Made by a program: the position numbers and the translations under genes
Part shown: positions 1-10,515 of the stretch, piece after piece
Position numbering within the stretch: the first letter of the stretch is position 1
How the letters are laid out: the number at the start of each line of letters is the position of its first letter
The notes under the pieces: generated by a model
The model's input: the letters and a program-made list of their open reading frames with translations, nothing else
Database searches by the model: none
What the model was told of the DNA's origin: nothing
DNA from: Cranoglanis bouderius
Taxonomy: Eukaryota; Chordata; Actinopteri; Siluriformes; Cranoglanididae
Direction of reading: 5' to 3'
Assembly (NCBI GenBank): GCA_023630585.1
Contig: CM042559.1
Span: 1,786,501-1,850,500 of the forward strand
DNA: 64,000 nucleotides

Positions 1-124
1 AGATTACAGTGGTGAAGTTCAACAAAACAGACTTCATATAAAAACTGTAATGAATTTTTCATGGTCTCACAACTGCCATTCTGACCGTGTGGTACTGGTA
101 CATTTATAGAAGGGATTTATTTAT

Positions 125-380
125 TTATAATCGCACTATTCGGTGTCACCCAGATGAGGATGGGTTCCCTTTTGAGTCTGTTTCCTCTCAAGGTTTCTTC
201 CTTATATCATCTCAGGGAGTTTTTCCTTGCCACCGTCGCCGCTGGCTTGCTCATTGGGGATAAATTCATAAATTTAAAATCTATATCCAGAATTTATATA
301 CTTCTGTAAAGCTGCTTTGGGACAATATCCATTGTTAAAAGCGCTATACAAATAAACTGAACTTGAACTTGAACTTGAAC
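125..380 (+). mobile_element. 3' tail of a LINE-type retroposon
   Basis: The segment reads as the 3' untranslated end of a common fish non-LTR retroposon. It has the conserved block running from 'ggtgtcacccagatgagg' through 'aaagctgctttgggac' to 'gcgctatacaaataa', and ends in a short tandem tail of TTGAAC units. Short tandem tails instead of poly(A) are typical of the L2/CR1 group. No coding part is present, so this is a 5'-truncated copy. It abuts the truncated left LTR that begins at 381, so it probably inserted into or replaced the outer part of that LTR. The clade is inferred from memory of the family. Confidence 0.6.
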
Positions 381-604
381 TCATGTTTTCATTCACGTCA
401 TGTCTCCGCCTCCTGTGTTTCCCCATGTGCTCATGTTTTGGTTTGTGTCATGTCTCCGCCTCCTTAATTCTTATTGGTTCATGTTCGTCTAATTCATTCT
501 GTGTATTATGAGTTTCAGCTGTCTGTGATTTTCTTTGTGTTTAAATATGCCACTCCATCTCCGCTTTGGGGCGGAGTATTAGTATAATCTAGCGTCAGTT
601 TAAC

Positions 605-2791
605 TTGGATGTGTTTAACCGTGTGATTTGTTTCCATGATTTCCAGATCACCTATCTAGGAGGTCACGCCCAGCAGGAGGTCTCCTCAGAGAAGCTGCCC
701 CTGGAGGTTAACGTGGTGACCTCCAGCCCCGAGCTCCAGCAGGAGGCCCAGCAGGAGGTCTCCTCAGAGGAGCTGCCCCTGGAGGTTAACGTGGTGACCT
801 CCAGCCCTGAGCTGCCGCTGGAGGCCCAGAAGAAGGTCTCCACAGTGGAGCTGCTCAAGGAGGTTAACGTGGCGACCTCCAGCCCCAAGCTCCAGTTGGA
901 GGCCCAGCAGAAGGTCTCCACAGCGGAGCTGCTCAAGGAGGTTAACGTGGTGACCTCCAGCCCCGAGCTCCAGCAGGAGGCCCAGCAGGAGGTCTCCTCA
1001 GAGGAGCTGCCCCTGGAGGTTAACGTGGTGACCTCCAGCCCTGAGCTGCCACTGGAGGCCCAGAAGAAGGTCTCCACAGTGGAGCTGCTCAAGGAGGTTA
1101 ACGTGGCGACCTCCAGCCCCAAGCTCCAGTTGGAGGCCCAGCAGAAGGTCTCCACAGCGGAGCTGCTCAAGGAGGTTAACGTGGCGACCTCCAGCCCCGA
1201 GCTCCAGTTGGAGGCCCAGCAGAAGGTCTCCACAGTGGAGCTGCTCAAGGTGACCTCCAGCCCCAAGCAGCAGTCAGAGATTCAAGTGGAAACCTCCTCT
1301 CCTGGCCTGCTTACACCGGAGGTCCACGAGGAGACCTCCGCCCAAGCCGTGTTCTCGTCAGAGTTTCAAGAAGAAACCTCCACTCCTGCCCCGTCCATGT
1401 CTGGGGTCCATGGGATGACCTCTTCTCAAGCTAGTCCATGTCCAAGTCCATGTCCAAGTCCATGTCCAGGTTCCTGCCCTAATCCTAGTCCATGTCCAGG
1501 TTCCTGCCCTAATTCTAATCCATGTCCAAATCCATGTCCAGATTTTTACCCTATTCCAAGGCCAATCTCTGAGCCAGTTCTCAGGCAGGTTCCCCGTCAG
1601 GTTCCCAATCCTGGTCCCAATCCTGCTCCCAATCCTGTTCCCAGTCAGGTTCCCAGTCCTGCTCCCGTTCCCAGTTCCAGTCCAGTTCCTCGTCCAGTTC
1701 CTCGTCCAGTTCCTAGTCCAAGTCCAGGTTCTGACCTAGTTCCTAGTTCAGTTCCAAGTCCAGTTCCTGATTTCATAGCTAGCTACATAGGTTTAGTTTC
1801 TGGATATGTGTTTGCTCTCCTTCACAGTTCGGAGGCTGATTTGACTCCCAGCTCCGCTTCCCACCCAGCTTACTCCTCTGTCTCCTCCTCTGTCTCCTCC
1901 TCTGTCTCCAGCCCTGTCTCCAATTCAATTTCCAATGCTGTCTCCAACCAAGTTTTTGATTTTGTCTATGGTTTTTGGTCTAACCGAGTTCTCTGTTCTG
2001 TTTCCGAGTCTGTCTCGAAGTCTGTTTCCAAGCCTTTCTCCGAGTCTGTTTCCAAGCCTTTCTCCGAGTCTGTTTCCAAGCCTGTCTCCGAGTCTGTTTC
2101 CAAGCCTGTCTCCGAGTCTGTTTCCAAGCCTGTCTCTGATCCAGGTGCCAGAGCCGACTCTGATCCAGGTTCCAGAGCCGACTCCGATCCTGGTTCGAGG
2201 TCAAGCTCTGGGTCAAGCTCGAGGTCAAGCTCCGGGTCAAGCTCCGGGTCAAGCACCAGGTCACTCGCAGCTCCAAGATCCAGGTCCAGCACCAGGTCAC
2301 GCGCAGCTCTGAAATTCAGACCAGGCATTCATTCAAGTTCTCGTCCAAGTTCTCGTCCAAGTTCTCATCCAAGTTCTCGTCCAAGTTCTCAAGGAAAACC
2401 CGACATGCTCTGCTTTGGTTACGGGACACTGGACATAACCAGCCTCAGGTCCTGGAGGGCAGAGGTCAGGATCCTGCCCAGGGGCCCAGGTCCACCAAAG
2501 TGGATGGAACTTGCGGCGCTTCGGGAGCCGCGCCTTAAGGGGGGGGCTCTGTTAGGTTTCCTCCTTCGCAGTGAATGGAGTAGCCTACTTCCGCATTCCA
2601 CGGAGCGTATTCCAGCTCCATTCAGAAGGACTCTTGTTTTTGTTTACTTTGGCCATGTGCTCATGTTTTCGTTCATGTCATGTCTCCGCCTCCTGTGTTT
2701 CCCCATGTGCTCATGTTTTGGTTTGTGTCATGTCTCCGCCTCCTTAATTCTTATTGGTTCATGTTCGTCTAATTCATTCTGTGTATTATGA
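605..2791 (+). other. Long repetitive open frame inside the LTR element, probably not a host gene
   Basis: An open frame of 728 codons runs from inside the left LTR into the right LTR. It begins at a TTG, not an ATG, within this frame. In order it encodes eight 26-residue repeats rich in E, V and S, then Pro-rich PSPCPSPC and NPVPSPVP stretches. These are followed by SESVSKP heptad-like repeats, SSGSS and SSRPS runs, and finally translation of the polypurine tract and right LTR. I see no gag, protease or polymerase motif. Such frames in fish are often predicted as mucin- or extensin-like proteins. The absence of a proper start and the LTR-encoded ends argue that it is transposon sequence kept open by its repeat structure. 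Confidence 0.55.
665..1270 (+). repeat. 78-bp minisatellite, eight copies, with a three-unit higher-order repeat
   Basis: Eight head-to-tail units of 78 bp encode variants of EAQQEVSSEELPLEVNVV followed by TSSPELPL. Three unit types (ending SPELPL, SPKLQL and SPELQQ/LQL) occur in the same order twice, so a 234-bp block was itself duplicated. The last unit has lost four codons (EVNV). All length changes are multiples of three, so the frame stays open. Confidence 0.85.
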
Positions 2792-3238
2792 GTTTCAGCT
2801 GTCTGTGATTTTCTTTGTGTTTAAATATGCCATTCCGTCTCCGCTTCGGGGCGGAGTATTAGTATAATCTAGCGTCAGTTTAACTTGGATGTGTTTAACC
2901 GTGCGATTTGTTCCCGTGATTTCCAGATCACCTATCTAGCGTTTGTATAGTTTAGTATAGTTCAGCGTTGGTATAGTTTCCTAGCTCGTAGCTCTGTGTT
3001 CGTGGTTTCCAAACCACCTACTTTCCTCGTGTATTTCTTCCTGTGTTTTGATTACCGCCATTGTGGATTAATTCCCTTTTGGATTCCTGCTCCCTTTTTG
3101 ATCACTGCCTGGATTATGGTTTGTCATTTTTGTTATGGATTCCTGCATTTGTGAGAATAAACTTTTCTGCATTTACTGACGTCTCCCCAGTGCATGCATC
3201 CTGACTCCCTCTTCCATCCTACACCTGGTTACGTAACA
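2550..3238 (+). mobile_element. Right (3') LTR, 689 bp
   Basis: The LTR has TGTTA...TAACA inverted termini. A purine tract lies immediately upstream, and a TATA-like 'tttaaatatgcc' sits near 2820. AATAAA is at about 3160, followed by a GT-rich region before the end. This LTR is complete, unlike its left partner. Confidence 0.75.
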
Positions 3239-3516
3239 GACTTGATTTAAACTTATGTGCAATATAGCCATTATCTAAGAACTAATGTGTCCCTTTTCCA
3301 ACTTTAAAATGTGTTTTTTTTTTTTAACTTTATTTTAGAAAACAGATATTTTATGAACTGTGTGCCTGACTTCTCACCAGCACATGATTTCACATTTTTG
3401 CTTTACATAAAAATGCATGCTGTCATGCAAATACTGGAGAAGGACTACGATTCCTATCAGCCACTGCAGCTTGTCACATGTCTTGTTTCACCTGATTCAC
3501 GTTTGGCTCATTAGCA

Positions 3517-3562
3517 CTTTATATATATATATAATATATATATATATATATAAAGTGTATAT

Positions 3563-3607
<45 letters not shown>
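3517..3607. repeat. (TA)n microsatellite with internal AAAGTGTAT interruption
   Basis: Two long TA runs are separated by 'aaagtgtatatacttta', which is itself palindromic. The whole stretch can fold back. It sits at the left edge of the next LTR-like element. Confidence 0.95.
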
Positions 3608-3608
<1 letters not shown>

Positions 3609-3611
3609 GTG

Positions 3612-4600
3612 TGTCACATTCTGCACTGCACGGGTTGTCTTGCATTGTTTGGTCTGTCTAGTTGTTTAACGTTTGCTTGCTGTTGTTTTATGTTTCCTGT
3701 TTCTTTTTCTTTGTACCTTGCCACGTGTTCTACTGTTCTTATTTTGTGTTTTGTTTTTTGTATATAATTAAACGTTCCACTATCTCTATCTGCACTTGCA
3801 TCCATCTCTACCTACAACCTGACAGAAAAAAAGACCTTAAAATGGATTTTTCTCCATGCAAGAGAGAATCCTGGAGTCCGTGAGGTTGAAACCAGAGGGG
3901 AGGGAATCTTGGATCAGGGCCACAGAAGCATGGTTAAAAGCCATGTGTAAGATCTTTCCCCACCCTCCCTTCCCTAATGCGGACATCGTTCTGCCTGCTG
4001 AGTCAACGGAGAACGTCGCTCAGCCTCCCTGCTCGACTGAGGACGTTGCTCTGCCATCCTGCTCGGCTGAGGACGTTGTTCTGCCTCCATGCTCTGCTGA
4101 AGATGTCGCTCCTGTTCTCTGCTTCGCGCTGCATGTCACTCCCCCTTCTTGCTCCACAGAGGACATCGTTCCCTCCCGCATGCTTCGTGGAGAGCATCGC
4201 TCCTTCCTCTGGCCTTGCTGAGAACTTTGCTCCCCCCTGACCTCGCGGAGACCGTCGCTCCCCCCTCTAGCTCCATGGCTAACATCGCTCCCCCCTCGGA
4301 CTCCTCCTTGAGTTTCGTTCCCCCTGCTGGCTCGCGGTAGCTGCCACTCCACGCCCAAGTCAGGCTGGGGATATCGTGTCATCTCTCCGCGGTGCGGAAA
4401 AGACCGCCCCACATCTGAAACTCAGAGAACATGTCAAGCGTCCTCTTTCCAGCCCCGTGAGGGAGGACACGCAATTGAACTTGGAGGTGCCTAGGGACAT
4501 CTGATCGGGGTGTCCAGGACCCCCTCCTTTTTTTTGTGATCAATATTTTTGATATTTTTGTTGCGCTTGGCTGTGGTACCCTCCAGCAGGACAATGTCTC
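3612..4600 (+). mobile_element. Second LTR-like element, left LTR plus repeat-rich interior
   Basis: A short LTR-like segment at 3612-3824 begins TGTCACATTCTG and ends ACAACCTGACA, giving TGTCA/TGACA inverted ends, with an ATTAAA polyadenylation-like signal near 3766. The sequence after it opens a frame (3856-4221) starting with residues like ESWIRATEAWLKA. This then becomes a degenerate 30-bp tandem repeat (GAGGACGTTGCTCTGCC-type units, about 12 copies to 4340) encoding STEDVALPSC-like decapeptides. No polymerase or right LTR is visible, so the element is incomplete. The build resembles the preceding element: LTR, then a protein-level repeat array in place of gag-pol. Confidence 0.5.
3977..4340 (+). 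repeat. Degenerate 30-bp tandem repeat
   Basis: About twelve diverged copies of a 30-bp unit on the pattern gaggacgt(t/c)gctctgcc...tgctcg. The reading frame is kept for the first seven copies or so and then broken. Confidence 0.75.
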
Positions 4601-4659
4601 TAAACTAAGATAGCCAAATGAAAGTTGCAGGGGTGGACGGATCCATCCATAGCTTTTGA

Positions 4660-5082
4660 ATGAAACAAAGATAAATCATGTCAGAACCTTTTCTACCTTA
4701 ATTGTGAAATTTTAACCTATTGATTACAGTGAAAAACAATAAGAATTATTTGGGGGGGGGGGAATGAAAAATAAAAAATGTACCATAACCTGGTTGCATA
4801 AGTGTGTACACCCCTAAACTAATACTTAGTTGAAGTACCTTTAGATTTTATCACAGCATTCAATCTTTTTCAATAAGAGTCAATCAGGGTGCAAGCTGGG
4901 TATTGCATATTTTTTGTTTTTCTTTGATTCCCCAAAAACATTTCTGGGTGTTTGTCACTTGATATTTATATGTTGCAATTTCACAATAAAGGTAGAAAAG
5001 GTTTATCTTGGTTTGATTTTTTTATATCACAAAAACCTGCCATTTTAACAGGGCTGTGTAGACATTTTTTATATCCACTGTA
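4660..5082. mobile_element. Tc1-type MITE remnant
   Basis: Inverted arms are visible: 'aaccttttctacctt' at about 4684 and 'aaggtagaaaaggtt' near 4992. The segment 'tgcataagtgtgtacaccc' followed by 'ctaaactaatacttagttga' is typical of fish Tc1-derived deletion elements, and the right end finishes in 'atccactgta'. The outer part of the left arm is missing. No transposase remains. Confidence 0.6.
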
Positions 5083-6202
5083 CTTCCATGTGAATTTATT
5101 CATCTGGATTGACTATTTGTTCACAGGCTGTGACACTCTTTAAAAGGCACACACTTAATATCAATATTTCTGTCATCATTATAACCAAACTGAATAATAA
5201 AGCTATATAAAACACATGCGCTTCATAGATGCACTATTTTGACGCCCACCCTGTTGTGTACATGTCACTTTCTGACATAAAGTTAGCCTTTACCCAGTGT
5301 GTGAGCAAAACCAGGCTAGCATAAAAGTGAAATCAGACAAAGAATTTTATGCTTTTTAATATGATGATTTTGAAATTATGAAATGTTATTGCTTTTTCTC
5401 ATATTTCTCCTAACAGTGTGGACATGGTTATGGTTGACCATATCAGACTGATAGAATAAAATTAGAAAAAATAGACATTAAAAGATGGAGTTAGTCTCTC
5501 ACCTTCCACAGTTGTCTTCCCTCCAAAAGGATTATGAGAGCTCCAGAAAATAATGTCAATACACAATATGTCTCTTTATTTTAAAGAGACAGTAGTCAGA
5601 CATAACAGGGTGGCCAGTAATTTCATTGACATGTGAAAAACCCTCATAAACATTGATAAAATGAATCCTACTGAGGAAAAAATCTATAGTTTATAGAGGA
5701 CTTAAGCAAAACTTTTAAACAATGTGAAAAGATTGGAACTTTCATATGATTATACCTCATATCTCCATCACAAAAACAGAATATACAACCCTGTGGACAT
5801 GGGAAAACCTCTAGTGTGTGATGAATAAAAACAGTGTAAAATGTATACAATTATTTATTGGGGTAGACCGCTATGTTTGACATTTGGAAAGTGTTCATTA
5901 TTATAGTAAGACTTTTAGAAATTGTACTGTTTAACATTTTACATAATAAATTCCATAATCTGTACTGGGGACGCAAAAGGCACAGAGGTAGGACCCACCT
6001 ACGTCCTTATACATCCTACTACGTAATGGAAACCATTTGGTAATGGTTTGAATTGTTAAAAGCTGATGGTTTGTAATGGTATTTGTAGTGGAAAACTTCT
6101 TGATGGTTTCTATTGTTTTTTTGTTTGTTTTTTTCAGCAGGGCCAGCTTCCCAACAAGCTATGTGATGAATTGCACTGTACTGTCAACGTGGCAAGACAA
6201 TG
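5083..6202. other. Unassigned non-coding sequence
   Basis: A+T-rich sequence with no convincing coding exon or transposon end that I recognise. The short open frames here have no family features. Confidence 0.5.
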
Positions 6203-6232
6203 CCTTTCTTTCTTTCTTTCTTTCTTTCTTTC
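6203..6232 (+). repeat. (CTTT)n microsatellite
   Basis: About seven uninterrupted CTTT units. Confidence 0.95.
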
Positions 6233-6329
6233 GTGCTTGCTTTCTTATTCTGAACCTTATTCTGAGTGTAGAATTCTCAACACATCAGACGCAGTTCATG
6301 ATTTTTTTGACGATTAGTTGTGTTATAAG

Positions 6330-6716
6330 CCAGCTGCTATAAGCAGGAAGTAAAACGACTCGGTTCAGGGCTGTGCGTTGCAGCCACTGAAGTTTGAACC
6401 ACTGGGCGGCGCTGATCGGGCTTCTTCTCATTCGTTTCCACTTCGAGATAATGCACTGATGCTCTTTGCTTAGAATGAAAAGGAAAGCGAACGGATGCAC
6501 TCCACATCATGCAAGAGGCAACCTCTATTTAGGAGGCGCCGTGCGAGCACTTAACGTGTGATGCATTTAGCGCGTGATGACAGGAAGACACCTAAAACAG
6601 ACTATGCTTTTTTTTATTTTCTTCCCCCTCCCACGTTTTTATTGTAGCGGCGGTCCCGGGAGAATAAGTGGTTAACACGAAGAGCTCGGTGTTGGTGGCG
6701 TCTCTGAAGCGTGCGG
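6330..6716 (+). promoter_or_regulatory. Candidate GC-richer promoter and untranslated first exon
   Basis: In an A+T-rich neighbourhood, about 6330-6716 is locally rich in G+C and CpG (for example ggcgccgtgcg, gcggcggtcccggg). It contains a TATA-like 'ctatttagg' and ends in a good splice donor, GCG|GTGAGA, at 6716/6717. Just upstream of 'CGGCGGTCCC' is a pyrimidine tract ending in TAG, so 6651-6716 could also be an internal untranslated exon. It could belong to lime1, whose first coding exon begins about 30 kb downstream on the same strand. No transcript evidence is available, so this is inference only. Confidence 0.25.
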
Positions 6717-7069
6717 TGAGAATACACATTATTATGTAACTCATTTTTCCTAATGGGATGGCAGCTTATGAAATGTGAAATGCGTCCACATTCTCACTAA
6801 GACGCTGCATCATTATTAGTAAACAAATGTGTTTTAAATTCTTGAATTTAAATTTGAGATAACCAAAGCTGGTTATCTTGAATATCTTGAATCTTAGGTT
6901 TTAGAGGCTATTTTACATTTGTTTTGTGTAAAATAATTTTGTGTAAAATTGCGGTCTGCAACTTTGCAATTCACACTTGAGAGTGTGCTCCGGCGGAGGC
7001 GTGTAATTCAGGTTCCATGAACAAGAAAGTCCATCATATTTGTTTTATTAATGTCAGCATAAACGTTCC

Positions 7070-7240
7070 CAGTGGCGCAGTGGGAGTTCCAGGGTTTGAT
7101 CCTGAGCTTGGGTCTGTGTAGAGTTTTTGGGCATGTTGTCTCCATGTTCACCTGAGTTTCCTCTGGGCTCTATGGTTTTCTCTCACTGCCCAAAAACATG
7201 CACGTGGGTGGACCAGGCAAAAAAAAAAAAAAAGTTACTG
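7070..7240 (+). mobile_element. SINE fragment
   Basis: It begins 'cagtggcgcagtgggagttc', carries a B-box-like 'ggtttgatcctgag', then the conserved 'gttttctctcactgcccaaa' and 'aacatgcacgtgggtgga', and ends at an A-rich stretch. This matches a common fish tRNA-derived SINE. Related pieces occur at 9420-9510 (opposite strand) and 43505-43720. Confidence 0.6.
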
Positions 7241-7459
7241 AAGATGAATGAATGAATAAATAGCTTTCCCTTTTTAACGTGAGTACCTACGTGCTCCACA
7301 GCAAGTTTACTTTCGAATTTAAAATTGGTTCTTTAGATTCTTTAGTAAGCTAGAGTCATATCATGTTAGAAAAAAACAGTTCCTCTTAGTTGTTACCAGC
7401 AGTGGAACCGGTACTTTGATCGACCATGTGCATTCTCTCTCACTGATTTCATTCTTCAA

Positions 7460-7794
7460 TAACTTTGCCATAAGAAGGCCTGGCACACAGTCAGCAATCC
7501 AATTCATCCCAAAAGTGTTCGGTGGGGTTGAGGTCAGGGCTCTGTGCAGGCCACTTGAGTTCTTCCACTCCAAACTTGCCAAACCATGTCTTTATGGACC
7601 TCACTTTGTGCGCAGAGGCATTGTCATGCTGTAACAGGTTTGGGTTAGGCCCCTTAGTTCCAGTAAGGGTAAGCTGTAATACTACGGCATACAAAGATAT
7701 CCTATACAATTGTGTGCTTCCAACTTTGTGGCAACAGTTTTGCCCACATATGGGTGTGATGGTCAGTTGGGTACAAACATTTGGCCATACAGTG
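7460..7794 (-). mobile_element. Truncated Tc1-like element
   Basis: The - strand encodes a transposase C-terminal fragment with LLQHDNASAHKVRSIKTW and SPDLNPTEHFWDELDC. These correspond to the second catalytic Asp and the third catalytic position (Glu kept, as PTEHFW). The outer end on the + strand is 'ggtgtgatggtcag...ttggccatacagtg', the usual terminus of this fish family. The left half and other terminus are gone. Confidence 0.7.
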
Positions 7795-7799
7795 AATAT

Positions 7800-8866
7800 T
7801 TTTTACAAAAATATAATAGTATGATTGTCTAACTAAATCAGATTTATGCAATAAAATTCTGCATAAACCTGTGTATGGCAGGAAGAGATGGGGGAGATGA
7901 GACACAGTTGGCAAAATAGGAGAGCAAAATCTAAATTAACTGCATTAACAATTAACAGTGCACAGCTAAACACAGACAAAATCAAACTTATCTTAAAAAA
8001 ATCTTAAAACAAACAAACAAACAAAAAAAAACATTTAAACCTGGATAAACTGTTCATTTTATACGCTCACATTTGATAACCTATTGTTAAATTAACTAGC
8101 TAGCTAGCCAACTTAAAACTTAACTTAAAACTTGAAAAAAAAGATTAATTTTTATAGATAAACACTTAAACTCAATATAACCCACTGCACTTGTGGTGCA
8201 CACATGGTAGCAGGCTAGGTGTCTATCTAGCAAATACACAATTTAAATTTATTGAGCACTTGGACAAAACAGAATAAAACCATATGCAAAAAGAGACAAG
8301 AAAACGTCATAATTATAGGACAAGTAACTTAGTAATAGAATTTTAATAGAAATTGCTTGCTGTGTGTCTTTGAGAGAAAAATATGTACAACTTGCTTGCC
8401 TTGTTCCTTTGAACAATGCTCATTTCATTTGCCTTGTGCAATACTTGCTTAACAACAAATAATTTTGTGTCTGATTGAAAAGATTGATTGAGCACAGTTA
8501 TGCTTATCCATCAAACAAACATTTTAGATAAAGAACAGAACATGCACATTTATGGATACAACACAATCTTTTTGTATTGAGTCAAATATTTGAAAATGAT
8601 TTTTTGAGGAAGCATGTATTATTCTTAATCACTAAAAAATTTCCCCAACACATTTTCTTTTACAATTTAGTTACTTTTTGTGACATTAATGGCTTGTGCT
8701 AATATGGTGGTTTGAGTTGCATCTGAAAGTTTACACATGCAGGCTTTAATGCTTACACATGAGAGATCATAATGAAGTGAGAGCGGGGCAAATAAAGTAA
8801 GACTGAACTTGAAGCATCAGCTTAGGCTGTTTAGTCTGAGAGTCAGTGAATTACAGCATTTCACTG

Positions 8867-8904
<38 letters not shown>

Positions 8905-8996
8905 CGCTCAAGCCAGCATGAGATATAGTTTAGTATATGGATATAGCTCTTTACCTCTTTATGTCCAATTTGTTAAGCACCCAACACACAGTGCAA

Positions 8997-9059
<63 letters not shown>

Positions 9060-9419
9060 TCCAACTGCTTTTACTTGGGATGCATGCCTGACCATCTAGC
9101 ATAGACTACACAGCCCTATAAAATATTAAGTCTTTCCCCTTGTCTTAATCTGTCTTTCTTCAGACATCAAATGTCCTGCTGCTTTAAAGGATGGATACAA
9201 TGGCTAAAGAGTGCAACCCCAGGGTTTGTGTAGGCTTAACATAGCAGATTATGGACCGATTAAGACAGAGATTAGAAACAATTGTAATACACATTGTTGT
9301 AGGACACATTGTACCTAGACATGTAATATTATAGTTTTTGTCATATTTTGATAATTGCCTGAATGTTTATTACATTATTTCATTATTTCATCTTTAAACA
9401 TTGCTTTACCCTGGTCAGG
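7800..9419. other. Non-coding A+T-rich stretch with CA/GT microsatellites
   Basis: No gene was recognised. A (GT)n array lies at 8871-8898 and a long (CA)n array at 9001-9057. Homopolymer-rich tracts occur near 8000-8030. Confidence 0.6.
9001..9057 (+). repeat. (AC)n microsatellite, about 28 units
   Basis: Uninterrupted AC dinucleotides. Confidence 0.97.
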
Positions 9420-9510
9420 GTTGTGGTGGATCTGGAGGCTATACCAGAAACAGTGGGCATGAGCACAGAATACACCCTGAATGGGACATCATCCCATCAC
9501 AGGATTCTTT
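9420..9510 (-). mobile_element. SINE 3' half
   Basis: On the - strand it reads 'cagggtgtattctgtgctca' and then 'tagcctccagatccaccaca' with 'accctgacca'. This is the 3' half of the same SINE type as at 7070-7240. The head is missing. Confidence 0.5.
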
Positions 9511-9603
9511 TATAAGTGTGTATGATAATGTGTTTTTGTTTATTTTGTAATATGTAATATATTATAATAAGTTATAATATGCTTACTGCATATTATGCAT
9601 ATT

Positions 9604-9742
9604 TGTCACAATGATAGGCTGAGACAGATGAAAGTGCATTCGAAACAGGTTTAATGATGGCAGTTCAGCAAACAAATCCAATACATTATGTAAGTTCAAA
9701 GTCAAGGCAAGCAAAGGGTCAGGTGATCAGCAAACAGGGCAA
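9604..9742 (-). mobile_element. 3' LTR stub of the Gypsy element
   Basis: About 139 bp matches 13165-13300 of the complete LTR, starting TGTCAC. It is joined at 9742/9743 to RNase H coding sequence without the expected integrase. About 300 bp of LTR is missing. Confidence 0.8.
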
Positions 9743-10513
9743 TGTAGCCCCCACTCCTGTTTCGGAAGCGTCCACCTCTACAATAAGTGGTTTCTTGGGG
9801 TCAGGGTGTTTCAAAATGGGTGTTGTGGTGAAGGCTGTTTTTAGTTGGTTGAGGGCTGCCTCAGCGGTAGGGTTCCAAGCAAGGTGTTTCATTCCTTTCT
9901 TGAGCAGGGCAGTCATAAGGCGAGCTATAGAGCTAAATCCCCGAATGAACCGTCGATAAAAGTTGGCAAAGCCCAGGAATTGTTGTAATTCCTTAAGAGT
10001 TCTGGCTGTGGGCCACTCAGTGATGGCAGATATTTTTCCTGGATCCATAGAGACTCCTACTGGACTAATGATATAGTCCAGGAAGGAGATGGTGTGTTGG
10101 TGGAATGTGCATTTCTCTCCTATAATGAATAGTTGATTCTGGGAGAGACACCTGAGGACTTGGCGAACATGTTGGATATGGGTTTCATATAACGGGGAGT
10201 AGACAAGAATGTCGTCAATGTAAGCAATGACATATTTACCCAGCATGTCTCTTAAAACGTCATTGACTAAGCTTTGAAACACTGAGGGCGCACAAGAAAG
10301 CCCGTATGGCACGACGCAGAACTCGTAGCATCCACGGGGTGCTAAAGGCTGTTTTCCACTCATCCCCTTCTCGGATGCGTATTAGATTATATGCACTCCG
10401 GAGGTCTAGCTTTGTGAAAATTTGGTTGGAATGAAGCTGTTCGAGTACCGCTGGACCCAAGGGTAATGGATAATGGTACTTTATGGTGACCTGATTGAGT
10501 CCATGATAATCTA
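9743..10513 (-). pseudogene. Gypsy reverse transcriptase, C-terminal part
   Basis: Downstream of the Tc1 insertion the - strand reads CIDYHGLNQVTIKYHYPLP and KLDLRSAYNLIRI (motif A, catalytic Asp). After a frameshift near 10350 it reads VPYGLSCAPSVFQSLVND, YIDDILVY (motif C, YIDD), GVSMDPGKISAITEWP and FLGFANFYRRFI. It then stops just after the first RNase H motif VDASETGVGA. All the polymerase motifs expected in this part are visible, but they are split between two frames. Confidence 0.85.
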
Positions 10514-10515
10514 TA

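Larger units (their letters stand above)
381..3238 (+). mobile_element. Deleted non-autonomous LTR retrotransposon
   Basis: About 279 bp at 381-659 recurs in direct orientation at 2659-2937, with identical order and only scattered substitutions. The right copy is part of a complete LTR. It is preceded by a G-rich polypurine tract at 2535-2547, starts TGTTA at 2550, carries AATAAA near 3160 and ends TAACA at 3238. The left LTR lacks both its first ~109 bp and its last ~300 bp. The interior has no reverse transcriptase, protease or integrase, only a repetitive open frame. I read it as a deleted or parasitic Gypsy-type element mobilised by other copies. The internal deletion has fused the left LTR directly to repeat sequence. 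Confidence 0.75.

Noticed and set aside
664..1266. Opposite-strand open frame over the 78-bp repeats
   Set aside because: It exists only because each 78-bp unit is open in several frames; it mirrors the + strand repeat and has no other features.
665..1270. CRISPR-like array
   Set aside because: The units are contiguous without unique spacers and the sequence is from a vertebrate; it is a minisatellite.
605..2791. 728-codon open frame as a mucin- or extensin-like host gene
   Set aside because: It has no ATG at its start in this frame, both ends lie in LTR copies, and its content is tandem repeat translation with the polypurine tract and LTR included.
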